Shown here: positions 17,672-26,598 of the stretch, in pieces
Position numbering within the stretch: position 1 is the stretch's first letter
How the letters are laid out: every line of letters starts with the position of its first letter
DNA from: UBA2108 sp002713215
GTDB taxonomy: Bacteria; Bacteroidota; Bacteroidia; Flavobacteriales_G; Salibacteraceae
Direction: 5' to 3'
Assembly (NCBI GenBank): GCA_937891015.1
Contig: CALAPY010000060.1
Location: 1-64,000 of the forward strand
DNA: 64,000 nucleotides
Position numbers and translations under genes: made by a program
Notes under the pieces: generated by a model
What the model was told of the DNA's origin: nothing
What the model saw: only the letters and a program-made list of their open reading frames with translations
The model's database searches: none

Positions 17672-19006
17672 ATGGAGAAGGAGCTAGTTATTGGTGCAGG
17701 TTTGGTTGGTAGTTTACAAGCTGTTCTGTTGGCCAAAAAAGGATTTCATGTTGATGTATATGATCGAAGACCTGATATTCGGAAAATGGATTTTATTGGA
17801 GGCCGGTCCATCAATTTGGCATTAAGTGATCGGGGGTGGAAAGCGCTAGAATTGGCTGGAGTCGACAAAGAAATTCGTGATATTTCAATTCCCATGTATG
17901 GCCGAAAAATGCATGCGTTGGATGGTGAGGTTACTTTTCAATCTTATGGAAAAGAAAACGAAGCTATTTACTCTGTGTCTCGGGGTGAATTGAATCGTCA
18001 GCTGTTGCTGAAGGCGGACACCTATGATAACGTAAACCTTCACTTTGATTCGCGCTGCATAGATGTTGATTTAGAAACCCAGGAGGTTGCTTTTCAAAAC
18101 TCAAATTCAGGAGAGATAGATATCATTAAAGGAAATCGGGTATATGGTACTGATGGTGCATTTTCAGCGGTTCGTAGTAGGATGCAGAAAACCGACCGTT
18201 TCAATTATTCTCAGATCTATATGACTCATGGGTACAAGGAACTCATTATTCCAGCCAATGAAGATGGTTCTCATAAACTGGATAAAAATGCGCTTCACAT
18301 TTGGCCACGCGGACAGTTTATGTTAATTGCATTGGCCAATTTGGATGGGAGTTTTACAGTAACCTTGTTTTTTCCTTTTGAGGGTGAAACCTCTTTTGAA
18401 AGCCTGGATTCTGATGAAAAAATCATGACATTCTTCAAGGAGACCTTTCCTGATGCGGTTCCTCTAATGCCAACCTTGATTAAGGACTACCACGAAAACC
18501 CAACATCCTCATTGTGTATCATTCGATGTGAGCCCTGGACATGGCAGAATAAGGTTATGTTAATGGGAGATGCTGCTCATGCCATCGTTCCATTTTACGG
18601 ACAAGGAATGAATGCAGGTTTTGAAGATTGCTCCGAATGGTGGAGACTTGCAGAAAAGCACGACAATAATTGGTCGGCAGTTTTTAATGAATTTGCTGAA
18701 ATCAGAAAACCAAACGGTGACGCTATTGCAGAACTTGCTCTTACCAATTACATTGAAATGCGTGATCTGGTAGGTGACGAAATGTTCCTGCTTCGTAAGA
18801 AAATTGAAAATAGAATCTACGATAAGTACCCTGATAAATGGGTCCCTTTATACAGCATGGTAACCTTTACCCATACGCCTTATGCCGATGCACTTGACAT
18901 TGGTAAAAAGCAGCGAAAAATTATGGATGAGGTAATGAGTCGGTCGGACATTAAAGATACCTGGGATAGCGAAGAGGTAGAGCGAGAAATCTTAAGTAGG
19001 CTTTAG
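17672..19006 (+). CDS. kmo: kynurenine 3-monooxygenase
   Basis: This FAD- and NADPH-dependent hydroxylase makes 3-hydroxykynurenine. The 444-residue protein shows the N-terminal FAD dinucleotide motif IGAGLVGSLQAVLLAKKG (about 7-24), the family signature GGRSINLALSDRGWKAL, and the second FAD motif GDAAHAIVPFYGQGMNAGFEDC starting at residue 299. The C-terminus carries a helical region as in other bacterial KMO. Together with kynU it forms the 3-hydroxyanthranilate branch; no tryptophan 2,3-dioxygenase or 3-hydroxyanthranilate dioxygenase is in the window. It is convergent with the next gene. Confidence 0.97.
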   Translation: MEKELVIGAGLVGSLQAVLLAKKGFHVDVYDRRPDIRKMDFIGGRSINLALSDRGWKALELAGVDKEIRDISIPMYGRKMHALDGEVTFQSYGKENEAIYSVSRGELNRQLLLKADTYDNVNLHFDSRCIDVDLETQEVAFQNSNSGEIDIIKGNRVYGTDGAFSAVRSRMQKTDRFNYSQIYMTHGYKELIIPANEDGSHKLDKNALHIWPRGQFMLIALANLDGSFTVTLFFPFEGETSFESLDSDEKIMTFFKETFPDAVPLMPTLIKDYHENPTSSLCIIRCEPWTWQNKVMLMGDAAHAIVPFYGQGMNAGFEDCSEWWRLAEKHDNNWSAVFNEFAEIRKPNGDAIAELALTNYIEMRDLVGDEMFLLRKKIENRIYDKYPDKWVPLYSMVTFTHTPYADALDIGKKQRKIMDEVMSRSDIKDTWDSEEVEREILSRL

Positions 19007-19014
19007 AAAGAGTT

Positions 19015-20199
19015 TCACTCTGGTTTGATGGTAATGGCAGGAATAGAGTACTCGAACCGGAAAAAAGAGTCTTCTAGTTCTCCCGACCGTAATCTTTCCA
19101 TGTCGTCCAATTGATCATCAAACCCCTTGAAATAAGGAATGAGCCAACGATAAACATCCTTATGCGGATAGTTTCTATTCCTCCAGTAGTAAAATGAATG
19201 CAATTGAACAGGCTCAAACTGGGATAGCTCGGCTAAGCTTCTATCGTTTAATTTGGATTTGTCCAGAATGGGTGAAATGGTATCACCAATGTGGACCACC
19301 ATTTGGGTAATAATCTGTAGCACACTTCTATCCTCTTCAAGACCACTTCTTATTCCATGATGGTAGTCTATATACCGGTTTTCAAAAATGATAAGTGGAT
19401 TATAAATTTTTCCATCAGCTGTCAAAATGTTGTTTCTTACCAGTGCGTTCGTCAACGCTGTGTCCGACCAATTTATTTTGCTCTTCCAATATAAGTGTGG
19501 CGGATCCAAATCTTCCTCAAATTGGTTCATGAATATTAAGAATTCCTCCTCATTTACTTCTTCACCAGCTATTCTTCTTACAATTGAATCCCGAGTGTAC
19601 AAATAGAATTGATAATACTCGGCATTTGTGAAGTTCAGTAATTCTTTGCGGGATTTAAGTTGAAGCTGATGTTTATGCCTTGTGGATTTAACCCTTTGAT
19701 TAGGGTATTTCCATTTTAAATATTCATTCAATTGCAAGTTGGTGATGCCATAAACAGGAAAGTCCTGAAAACCCACATGGGTAAAGTAATGTATTGATAA
19801 GAAATTGGTCCAGGTTTTATTAAGGGTAGTGTCTTCCCACCAAATGTACTCTTTGGGATAAATAGGAACATTGTTGATGATCAATTTTCGGGTATCAAAC
19901 TCTTCTTTACCATTTATTTGTTCGTAGGGTGAATATAAAAGAGGGTAATAAGCATGTCGTATAAGGTCCGAAGTTAACTTGTATTTTTTCTTTCGATCAA
20001 TTGCTACTATGGAACCATCTGAGGAATAAACGCAATACGACCGGTCTACTTTCTCACAGATTTTGACCCTTATTAGGGAGTCTTTGACATATTCAACAAA
20101 CTCTCTGTAGTCTTTATTGGTAATGTATCCCTTTTCCTGTGCAATTCCACTTGAGTGAATAATCAGGGTTAATAGACCAAGAAAGACAAATTTTTTCAT
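19015..20199 (-). CDS. secreted protein with two GldJ/GldK-like N-terminal motifs
   Basis: ATG 20199 (MKKFVFLGLLTLIIHSSGIAQ) gives a clean signal peptide; the frame extends four codons further to TTG. Two copies of a motif of the form TNxxYxxFxxYxxDSIxR are visible: ITNKDYREFVEYVKDSLIR at the mature N-terminus and FTNAEYYQFYLYTRDSIVRR near the middle, with a weaker third GITNLQLNEYLKW. The same phrase occurs at the start of GldJ and GldK, the FGE-like T9SS/gliding lipoproteins. The formylglycine-generating-enzyme core is not apparent, and there is no lipobox, so this is a relative of unknown role. Confidence 0.6.
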   Translation of the reverse strand: MKKFVFLGLLTLIIHSSGIAQEKGYITNKDYREFVEYVKDSLIRVKICEKVDRSYCVYSSDGSIVAIDRKKKYKLTSDLIRHAYYPLLYSPYEQINGKEEFDTRKLIINNVPIYPKEYIWWEDTTLNKTWTNFLSIHYFTHVGFQDFPVYGITNLQLNEYLKWKYPNQRVKSTRHKHQLQLKSRKELLNFTNAEYYQFYLYTRDSIVRRIAGEEVNEEEFLIFMNQFEEDLDPPHLYWKSKINWSDTALTNALVRNNILTADGKIYNPLIIFENRYIDYHHGIRSGLEEDRSVLQIITQMVVHIGDTISPILDKSKLNDRSLAELSQFEPVQLHSFYYWRNRNYPHKDVYRWLIPYFKGFDDQLDDMERLRSGELEDSFFRFEYSIPAITIKPE

Positions 20200-20309
20200 T
20201 ATGCGAAGCAATTGTGTGGCATACTAAAATAGTTAGAAGCTTCGAAAGCACCGTTTTATTTCAATGCCAAATTCATGCCTTAATCAAAATTATTTAGGTT
20301 TGATTCACA

Positions 20310-20765
20310 ATGAAGTGGATAAACGCCTTAGGTCTTCTTATGCAATTTATTGCTTTTTGGTTAGCCGCCCCTGAATTATTAGGGAAAGAAACCCTGCAAC
20401 GTTTTGAGCTGGGGTTACGAAAATTCATCTCCTACATCCCCATTCTTATTCTCATGATGGTTGTTCTTGGGTTTGCTATTTCCGTGAGTATTTGGGGGAC
20501 CATTAAAGGTTTAAATGCCAGTGAACAAGGTGTCACGGAAAATGAAATGATCAATTACTACATTATATTGGGAGTATGTTTCGCAATTTATGGAGTCTTC
20601 CTTTTCTTTTTTAAAAAAATCAGGAATTGGCTGGAGGTTAAACTTGCACAACCGCTGATTTCAGGGTTAATTGTAAACAACCACATTCGGTCAACGTCAC
20701 TAATCCTGGGGGCCATTCTGTTTACTATTGGGTTTTTGTTGCAACTAGGAGCAGTCTTGTTTTAG
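20310..20765 (+). CDS. four-helix membrane protein, unknown
   Basis: This 151-residue protein has about four transmembrane helices: 5-22, 40-63, 83-103 and 130-150. The loop between helices 1 and 2 carries LLGKETLQRFELGLRKF. I recognise no family. It is convergent with the aminotransferase gene, whose stop lies 17 bp away. A TAGGTTTG element at 20295-20302 could be its -7 box, which would make the transcript almost leaderless. Confidence 0.65.
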   Translation: MKWINALGLLMQFIAFWLAAPELLGKETLQRFELGLRKFISYIPILILMMVVLGFAISVSIWGTIKGLNASEQGVTENEMINYYIILGVCFAIYGVFLFFFKKIRNWLEVKLAQPLISGLIVNNHIRSTSLILGAILFTIGFLLQLGAVLF

Positions 20766-20781
20766 GCTATTCGTTGTTGTA

Positions 20782-21870
20782 TCAACGATTTGCAATTATT
20801 TGAATAAAACGTTCTATATCAGATTCTTCGTTATAAAAATGCGCACCCAATCGAATATATCCTTCACGAAATGTGGTAATGATCTTTTCCTGTTTTAATT
20901 TCTCAAAGTCAGTTGACGTTGATGGAAGTACAACAAAAGCCCGGCTTCCTTTTTTGTTTTCTTGCCCGTAGTAAGGAACCTCATAGTGGTCCAATTGAGA
21001 AGTCAACAACTGCAGCAGCTTGCTATTATGTGCATTTATGGTTTCCAAGCCTAGTGATAATTTTTCTTCAACGGCTGAATTTAATGCAACGAGCCCTGCC
21101 ATATTGGGGTGTGATGGTTCAAAAGATCTGCTGGAAGGTCGATACACCAGCTGGTCTCCTTCCACAAAAAAGCTACCGTAGCCACCTATTCTGGGAGGGA
21201 ATTTATCAATCAGGCCAGAGCGCAAACACATAATGCCTGTTGCAAAACCGGCGTTCATCCATTTGTAATTGCTCCAGATAAGGGCATCAATGTTTAAGTC
21301 TCGGTATGAGATAAGTGAAGCCCCTGCCGATTGTGTTGCGTCTACAATAAACAGAATACCATTCTCTTTACAGAAATCCCCAACCGATTTTAAGTCGATT
21401 AAAAACCCGGTTCTAAATTGAACGTGGCTAATTACCAATAGTTCAATTTCATTTTTAATTAGGTTATCAAACAATTCGGCTTGATCAATTTCAAAACCAT
21501 GTTTATCTTCAACTTCAATCAGTTCAAACCCCTTGAGCTCCAGTGGGATTTTTAATGACGGATAATCACGGGAATAGACCAGCGTTTTTTTTGGCCCTAT
21601 TGAGTCCAGTAATGAATTATATCCAAATGAAAAATTGGGTACAAGTGCAATATTCTCGACATCAGCATTGACAAATTTGGCCACCAACTGACGGGTTTTT
21701 GGAACCTCTTCCAACATCCATTGATCGGCAACCGGGCTTCCATGATTCAGGAAATCTTCATGAAAACGGTTTAATGCTTCAGCAGTTTTCTTAGAAAGTA
21801 GCCCGCATGCTGGAGTATTCAAGTAGGTCTGATTTTCAGCGGCAGGGTAATTATGTTTTACATTAATCAC
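20782..21870 (-). CDS. class V PLP-dependent aminotransferase (cysteine desulfurase/epimerase-like fold)
   Basis: This 362-residue protein (GTG start) has the class V layout: YLNTPACGLLS at the N-terminus, VPNFSFGYNSLLDSI, SHVQFRTGFLIDLKSVG, FIVDATQSAGASLISY with the PLP aspartate, and the PLP lysine in IWSNYKWMNAGFATGIM. The C-terminal desulfurase cysteine loop is not obvious, and EGYIRLGAHFYN matches isopenicillin-N-epimerase-like members. The substrate is therefore open. The rnr gene lies 16 bp upstream on the same strand. Confidence 0.85.
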   Translation of the reverse strand: MINVKHNYPAAENQTYLNTPACGLLSKKTAEALNRFHEDFLNHGSPVADQWMLEEVPKTRQLVAKFVNADVENIALVPNFSFGYNSLLDSIGPKKTLVYSRDYPSLKIPLELKGFELIEVEDKHGFEIDQAELFDNLIKNEIELLVISHVQFRTGFLIDLKSVGDFCKENGILFIVDATQSAGASLISYRDLNIDALIWSNYKWMNAGFATGIMCLRSGLIDKFPPRIGGYGSFFVEGDQLVYRPSSRSFEPSHPNMAGLVALNSAVEEKLSLGLETINAHNSKLLQLLTSQLDHYEVPYYGQENKKGSRAFVVLPSTSTDFEKLKQEKIITTFREGYIRLGAHFYNEESDIERFIQIIANR

Positions 21871-21886
21871 TGGAACTCAACTCTTA

Positions 21887-24034
21887 CTAATTCTCCAATA
21901 CTTCAACCAAACCAAAATCAAGCCTTCGGTTACCCAGGTCAGCTTCCAGCACCTTGACCTTTAACTTGGCGCCAAGATTGATCACGCTTCCTGTACGCTG
22001 GCCAACCACCTGAAAGTTTTTTTCATCAAACGTAAAATAATCTTCTGATAAATCGCGAAGACGAATCATGCCCTCACATTTGCTATCTTCCAGTTCAACA
22101 TATACCCCCCACTCACTCATTCCACTAACATAGCCTTCAAACTCATCTCCTTCTGTGTCTTGCATATACAAAACCTGGAAGTATTTGGTAGAATCTCGTT
22201 CGGCTTTGGTAGCTTTTTGCTCCATTTCGCTACTGTGCTTACACCAGTAAGCCAGGTCATCTTCATCGACTGAATTATTACCAGCACCATAGTGTTCCAG
22301 CAGCCGGTGAGCAATCATATCTGGGTACCTCCTAATAGGCGATGTAAAATGAGAATAATGATTGAAGCTCAATCCATAATGACCAATGTTATCGGTAGAA
22401 TATTCTGCCTTGGCCATGGTTCGAATGGCTAGGTTTTCAATCACATTTTCCTCCCTTTTGCCGTGAACATCAGCCAACAGATTATTTAGGTTTTTGGCAA
22501 TATTTCCCTTTGAGAAATTGTAATCGTATCCAAATCGTTTAATAAAATCACTAAATACCAATAGCTTTTCTGGATCCGGATCGTCGTGGATTCGGTAAAC
22601 AAAGGGCTTCGGCTTTTCATTTTTGCCTTTTGGCTTAGCAATAGATAATGCGACCGTACGATTAGCCAGGAGCATAAATTCCTCGATTAGTTTATGGGCA
22701 TCTTTTTGGGTTTTAAAGTAAACCCCAACCGGTTTTTTATCATCGTCCAAATCAAAACGAACTTCAATTTTATCAAAGGCTATGGAGCCTTCTTTCATTC
22801 TCGTTCCTCTTAATTTTTTGGCAAGCTCGTTGAGTTTATTCAGCTCGGTTTTATATTCACCGTCTGCTCCTTCCAGTATTTCCTGCACTTCTTCATAGGT
22901 AAACCGACGATCAGAATAGATAACGGTTTTTGCAATTCGTGAGCTAACTACCTTAGCATTGGCATTTAATTCAAAAATGCAGGCATAGGTTAGTTTTTCC
23001 TCTTGCGGCCGGAGTGAGCAAACCTGGTTGGATAATACTTCCGGTAGCATGGGAATGACCCGATCGACCAGGTATACAGACGTTGCCCGATTTTTGGCTT
23101 CCCGCTCCAAAGCGGTGCCAGGTTTAACATAATGGGTTACATCGGCTATGTGAACTCCAACTTCAATGTTTCCGTTTTCCAATTCCTGATACGAAAGAGC
23201 ATCGTCAAAATCCTTGGCGTCTTTCGGGTCAATGGTAAACGTGCTTACCTCCCTATAATCTTCGCGCTTCGAAATTTCCTTTTTTGATATGCTGATATCC
23301 ACCTTAGCGGCATCATTTTTAACTGCTTCGGGGAAATCAAGATCAAAGCCGTAATCCGCGAGAATGGAGAACATTTCCGTATCATTCTCTCCCGGAAACC
23401 CAAGAACTTCTTTTACCGCTCCAAAGGGACTATCGGCGTTTCCAGGCCAATCCACCAGATTGGCTATAACCTTTTGTCGGTTCTCCGCTCCTTTTAGTTT
23501 GTTCAGAGGGATAAAAAAGTCAATGTTTACTTTTTTGTCATCGGGAATAAAAAATGCGAAACGATCGTTTTTTTCTATGGTTCCTACAAACTCAGTTCTT
23601 TTTCGTTTTATTACGCTTAAAACCTTACCCTTGAATTTTTTTCGACCGTCAGGAATAATTTTGACCGAAACCGTATCACCATGAAGCGCTCTACCCGTTG
23701 AACTATTGCTAATGAACACATCAGAATGAAGCTCTTCAACAACAACAAACGCACTTCCTCTTTGGGTAAATTCTATAACTCCCTCAACGGTCTTAGAGGT
23801 AATCACTATTTGATAGCTTCCTAATTCTTCGCTTAGCATTCCATCTTCAACCAGGGCATCAAGGGCATAGCGAACCTGGTTTTTGCCTTTGGTTGTATTT
23901 AAGCTAACCCGTCGGCAAATTTGCTTGTGATTGAAAGATCGGTGCGGTACTTTTCGGAGTGATGCGAGGATTATTTTCTTTACTGATTCTGGTTTGTTTT
24001 TTTCTTTTCTGCTTCCTTTCCGTTTCTTTCCCAC
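21887..24034 (-). CDS. rnr: ribonuclease R
   Basis: This is a processive 3'-5' exoribonuclease that degrades structured RNA. The 715-residue protein (GTG start) has a basic N-terminal winged helix (Lys/Arg-rich to about 60), cold-shock domains (about 75-240), and the RNB catalytic domain with metal ligands around Asp269, Asp275, Asp277 and Asp278 in TIDPKDAKDFDDAL. SPIRRYPDMIAHRLLEHYG follows, and a C-terminal S1 domain (EGYVSGMSEWGVYVELE). It lacks the long basic C-terminal tail of E. coli RNase R. Confidence 0.96.
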   Translation of the reverse strand: MGKKRKGSRKEKNKPESVKKIILASLRKVPHRSFNHKQICRRVSLNTTKGKNQVRYALDALVEDGMLSEELGSYQIVITSKTVEGVIEFTQRGSAFVVVEELHSDVFISNSSTGRALHGDTVSVKIIPDGRKKFKGKVLSVIKRKRTEFVGTIEKNDRFAFFIPDDKKVNIDFFIPLNKLKGAENRQKVIANLVDWPGNADSPFGAVKEVLGFPGENDTEMFSILADYGFDLDFPEAVKNDAAKVDISISKKEISKREDYREVSTFTIDPKDAKDFDDALSYQELENGNIEVGVHIADVTHYVKPGTALEREAKNRATSVYLVDRVIPMLPEVLSNQVCSLRPQEEKLTYACIFELNANAKVVSSRIAKTVIYSDRRFTYEEVQEILEGADGEYKTELNKLNELAKKLRGTRMKEGSIAFDKIEVRFDLDDDKKPVGVYFKTQKDAHKLIEEFMLLANRTVALSIAKPKGKNEKPKPFVYRIHDDPDPEKLLVFSDFIKRFGYDYNFSKGNIAKNLNNLLADVHGKREENVIENLAIRTMAKAEYSTDNIGHYGLSFNHYSHFTSPIRRYPDMIAHRLLEHYGAGNNSVDEDDLAYWCKHSSEMEQKATKAERDSTKYFQVLYMQDTEGDEFEGYVSGMSEWGVYVELEDSKCEGMIRLRDLSEDYFTFDEKNFQVVGQRTGSVINLGAKLKVKVLEADLGNRRLDFGLVEVLEN

Positions 24035-24112
24035 TATAACTAAGAATTATTCTAAATTTAGAAGCAAATAAATGATATTTGCCTCTAGCAAGTTAGAATT
24101 TAAAAGTAGAAC

Positions 24113-24120
24113 TATTTTTG
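24113..24120 (+). promoter_or_regulatory. candidate -7 element upstream of ferritin
   Basis: TATTTTTG matches TAnnTTTG and lies 65 bp before the ferritin ATG. The expected TTG is missing at the right distance (GTTAG is found instead), so support is partial. Confidence 0.35.
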
Positions 24121-24184
24121 AAGGTGCATTTAAAAGAAAGGCTTTCTTTTAAACAAACACCCACATTACAAAATACAGTTGATT

Positions 24185-24703
24185 ATGTTGTCTAAAAAAA
24201 TTGAAGCAGCTTTAAATAACCAGATCTTGTTGGAATCGGAATCGAGCCAAATATACCTTGCGATGGCTTGCTGGGCAGAAACGAATGGATTTGATGGGAC
24301 TTCCGGTTTTATGTATGCTCACAGCGATGAAGAAAGGGGTCACATGCTTAAAATCGTTAAGTACGTGAACGAAAGAGGTTCTCATGCAGTAATTCCCCAA
24401 TTGCCTCAGCCCAAGCATGATTATAAATCATTGCTCGAGGTATTTGAAAACCTCCTGGAACATGAGGTTGCGGTTACAAACAGCATAAACGAACTTGTGT
24501 TTGTTTGTTTAGAAGCCAGAGATTATACCACCCATAATTTCCTGCAATGGTACGTAAGTGAACAAACAGAAGAGGAGGCATTGGCCAGAACCATTTTGGA
24601 TAAGCTAAAGATGATTGGTAACGATAAGGGGGGGCTGTATTTATTTGATCGGGATGTGGAAAGCATAACGGTAACTAGTGCTACGTCTCTTCAGGCACAA
24701 TAA
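24185..24703 (+). CDS. ftnA: non-haem ferritin
   Basis: ATG 24185 (MLSKKIEAAL) is chosen over a TTG six bases upstream. Numbered from it, the ferroxidase residues fall exactly at the canonical places: Glu17, Glu50, His53, Glu94 and Gln127, in segments ESESSQIYLAMACW, SDEERGHMLKI, LLEHEVAVTN and SEQTEEEALA. The 172-residue, four-helix-plus-short-helix protein oxidises and stores iron in a 24-mer cage. It stands alone, followed 15 bp later by the radical SAM gene. Confidence 0.97.
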   Translation: MLSKKIEAALNNQILLESESSQIYLAMACWAETNGFDGTSGFMYAHSDEERGHMLKIVKYVNERGSHAVIPQLPQPKHDYKSLLEVFENLLEHEVAVTNSINELVFVCLEARDYTTHNFLQWYVSEQTEEEALARTILDKLKMIGNDKGGLYLFDRDVESITVTSATSLQAQ

Positions 24704-24718
24704 CATTACGATATTTAT

Positions 24719-25747
24719 ATGAGTTCGGGGCTCTGGGATTTCCTCAACCTTTTAAGGTGTTTTAGTTTTCCTCGACTTCTTAATTACCTAAAGGTATTTG
24801 TCTCTTTTTATTGGAGCAAATGGACGGGTAAAGCTTCAATATGGGGTGACCCCATAAGCATATCCATAGAACCAACAACCGCATGTAACCTGGGTTGTCC
24901 GGAATGCCCGAGTGGATTAAAGCAATTTACCAGGCCAGAGGGTAACCTGAAGGAAGGCTTTTTGACGGATGTGTTTGCACAACTCAAATCCAGTTTATTC
25001 TATGCCACATTTTACTTTCAGGGAGAACCTTTTATTCACCCACAATTTCTGGATTTGATTCAAGAGGCGAAAAAGCGAAAATTGTATACGGCCACCAGCA
25101 CCAATGCTCATTTTCTGAATGATGTTCAGGCAAAAAAAACAGTGGAAAGTGGCCTGGATCGATTGATCATTTCAATTGATGGTACTACTCAGGAAACCTA
25201 TGAAAAGTATCGGGTTAATGGTAAGTTGGATAAAGTTATAGAAGGAACGAAGAACATTATTCGCTGGAAAAAAGAATTGAAGTCAAGAACTCCCTATATA
25301 ATTTTTCAATTCCTTGTGGTTAGTCACAACGAACACCAAACTGAAGAGGTCAAACAACTTGGAAAGGAATTGGGCGTGGACGAGGTAAAATTTAAAACGG
25401 CTCAACTTTATGACTACGAAAACGGAAATGCACTGATGCCTAAGAATGAGAAGTTTTCGAGATATAAATTAGGCTCAAATGGAAAATATCAGATAAAAAA
25501 CCCGTTGGATAATCAGTGCTGGCGTATGTGGCAAGGTTGTGTTCTTACCTGGGATGGGCTTGTGGTTCCATGCTGTTTTGATAAGGATGCCAAACACCAG
25601 ATGGGAGATTTAAAGATAGAGTCATTTAATGATGTATGGAATTCAGAGGGTTACAACCGTTTTAGATCGGCGATTCTAAAAAGTAGGAGCGAAATAGACA
25701 TTTGTACCAATTGCACTGAAGGAACCAAGGTATGGGAAGATGTGTAA
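24719..25747 (+). CDS. radical SAM/SPASM-domain protein
   Basis: This 342-residue enzyme has the radical SAM cluster Cys56-X3-Cys60-X2-Cys63 in TTACNLGCPECPSG, then GEPFIH, SIDGTTQETYEKYR and a C-terminal SPASM region with cysteines in NQCWRMWQGCVLTW, VVPCCFDKD and ICTNCTEG, which bind extra iron-sulfur clusters. SPASM enzymes modify peptides or carry out other radical chemistry. No candidate peptide precursor is evident next to it. The N-terminal 45 residues are aromatic-rich and amphipathic, which suggests membrane association. Confidence 0.9.
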   Translation: MSSGLWDFLNLLRCFSFPRLLNYLKVFVSFYWSKWTGKASIWGDPISISIEPTTACNLGCPECPSGLKQFTRPEGNLKEGFLTDVFAQLKSSLFYATFYFQGEPFIHPQFLDLIQEAKKRKLYTATSTNAHFLNDVQAKKTVESGLDRLIISIDGTTQETYEKYRVNGKLDKVIEGTKNIIRWKKELKSRTPYIIFQFLVVSHNEHQTEEVKQLGKELGVDEVKFKTAQLYDYENGNALMPKNEKFSRYKLGSNGKYQIKNPLDNQCWRMWQGCVLTWDGLVVPCCFDKDAKHQMGDLKIESFNDVWNSEGYNRFRSAILKSRSEIDICTNCTEGTKVWEDV

Positions 25748-25813
25748 GCCATTTACCATTTTGTTAAGAAAGAATTTAATTGTACGGCTCTACAAGATAT
25801 TCAGGTAGATTTG

Positions 25814-25844
25814 TTAGACAAAAGATTAGACAAAAGATTAGACA
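25814..25844 (+). repeat. 12-bp tandem repeat ahead of the thioredoxin-like gene
   Basis: TTAGACAAAAGA occurs twice in full and once in part (TTAGACA), ending one base before the ATG at 25846. The copies lie in the leader, where copy-number change would alter spacing at the ribosome binding region. Confidence 0.7.
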
Positions 25845-25845
25845 G

Positions 25846-26484
25846 ATGAAGAATTTTGCATGGTTAATAGGAATTGGTGCTTTGATTGTAGGAATTGTTG
25901 GGTTTGCTCCAATTGGAGAGTCACCAATGGCTTTGGAAATTGGTTCAAAGGCACCTATGGTTGATACAAAAATGGAAGGGATTAATGGTACTTCAGTTTC
26001 ACTCAATGATTTAAAAAAGGAAAACGGACTGCTTGTGGTTTTTTCTTGTAATACCTGCCCCTTTGTTGTAGGTAATGGAAGTAAAGAAGGTTGGGAAGGC
26101 CGTTACAACGGAATCTATGATTTTTGTGTTTCCAATGAACTTGGAATGGTACTGGTGAATAGCAACGAAGCCAAAAGAGAGGGTGATGACTCAATGGATA
26201 AAATGAAATCTCATGCCAAAGAGCAGGGTTATAAGATGGCATATGTTATTGACCAAAACCATGAATTAGCAGATGCTGTTGGAGCCAGAACAACACCCCA
26301 TGTTTACTTGTTTGATAAAGAACTGAAATTGGTTTACCGGGGACTTATAGATGATAACGTAAACTCGGCGGCTAATGTAAAAGTCAATCATCTGGAAAAT
26401 GCAATCAATAATTTAATCAATGGGGCAAAACCAGATCCTGCGATAACAAAATCAATGGGTTGTAGCATCAAGCGTATAAACTAA
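25846..26484 (+). CDS. exported thioredoxin-like (AhpC/TSA-type) protein
   Basis: ATG 25846 (MKNFAWLIGIGALIVGIVGF) lies directly after a tandem repeat, and an upstream extension in the same frame reads through that repeat and is not credible. After a signal/anchor helix comes a thioredoxin fold: EIGSKAPMVDTKMEG, LVVFSCNTCPFVVGN with CxxC (Cys-Asn-Thr-Cys), GARTTPHVYLFDKE with the cis-Pro, and a short C-terminus with KSMGCSIKRI. Members of this group are thiol-disulfide oxidoreductases or peroxiredoxin-like proteins of the envelope. The partner is unknown. Confidence 0.85.
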   Translation: MKNFAWLIGIGALIVGIVGFAPIGESPMALEIGSKAPMVDTKMEGINGTSVSLNDLKKENGLLVVFSCNTCPFVVGNGSKEGWEGRYNGIYDFCVSNELGMVLVNSNEAKREGDDSMDKMKSHAKEQGYKMAYVIDQNHELADAVGARTTPHVYLFDKELKLVYRGLIDDNVNSAANVKVNHLENAINNLINGAKPDPAITKSMGCSIKRIN

Positions 26485-26548
26485 CTTCCTACATACCGTA
26501 GTAAGCTCTTTCAAACCAATAAAGCATAATTCTACTGTAATGAGTATA

Positions 26549-26564
26549 TCACAGACTTCTGTGA
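26549..26564. promoter_or_regulatory. perfect 7-bp palindrome upstream of 26599
   Basis: TCACAGA-CT-TCTGTGA lies 35 bp before the start of the secreted-protein gene. Size and symmetry suit a dimeric-regulator operator. No T tract follows it, so a terminator role for the previous gene is less likely. Confidence 0.35.
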
Positions 26565-26598
26565 ATAATCTTTTAGTTGTTAAAATGAAAGTGTTAAG

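Noticed and set aside
20771..20788. TCGTTG...CAACGA hairpin between convergent genes as a terminator.
   Set aside because: Only six base pairs, overlapping the aminotransferase stop, with no T run; too weak to annotate.
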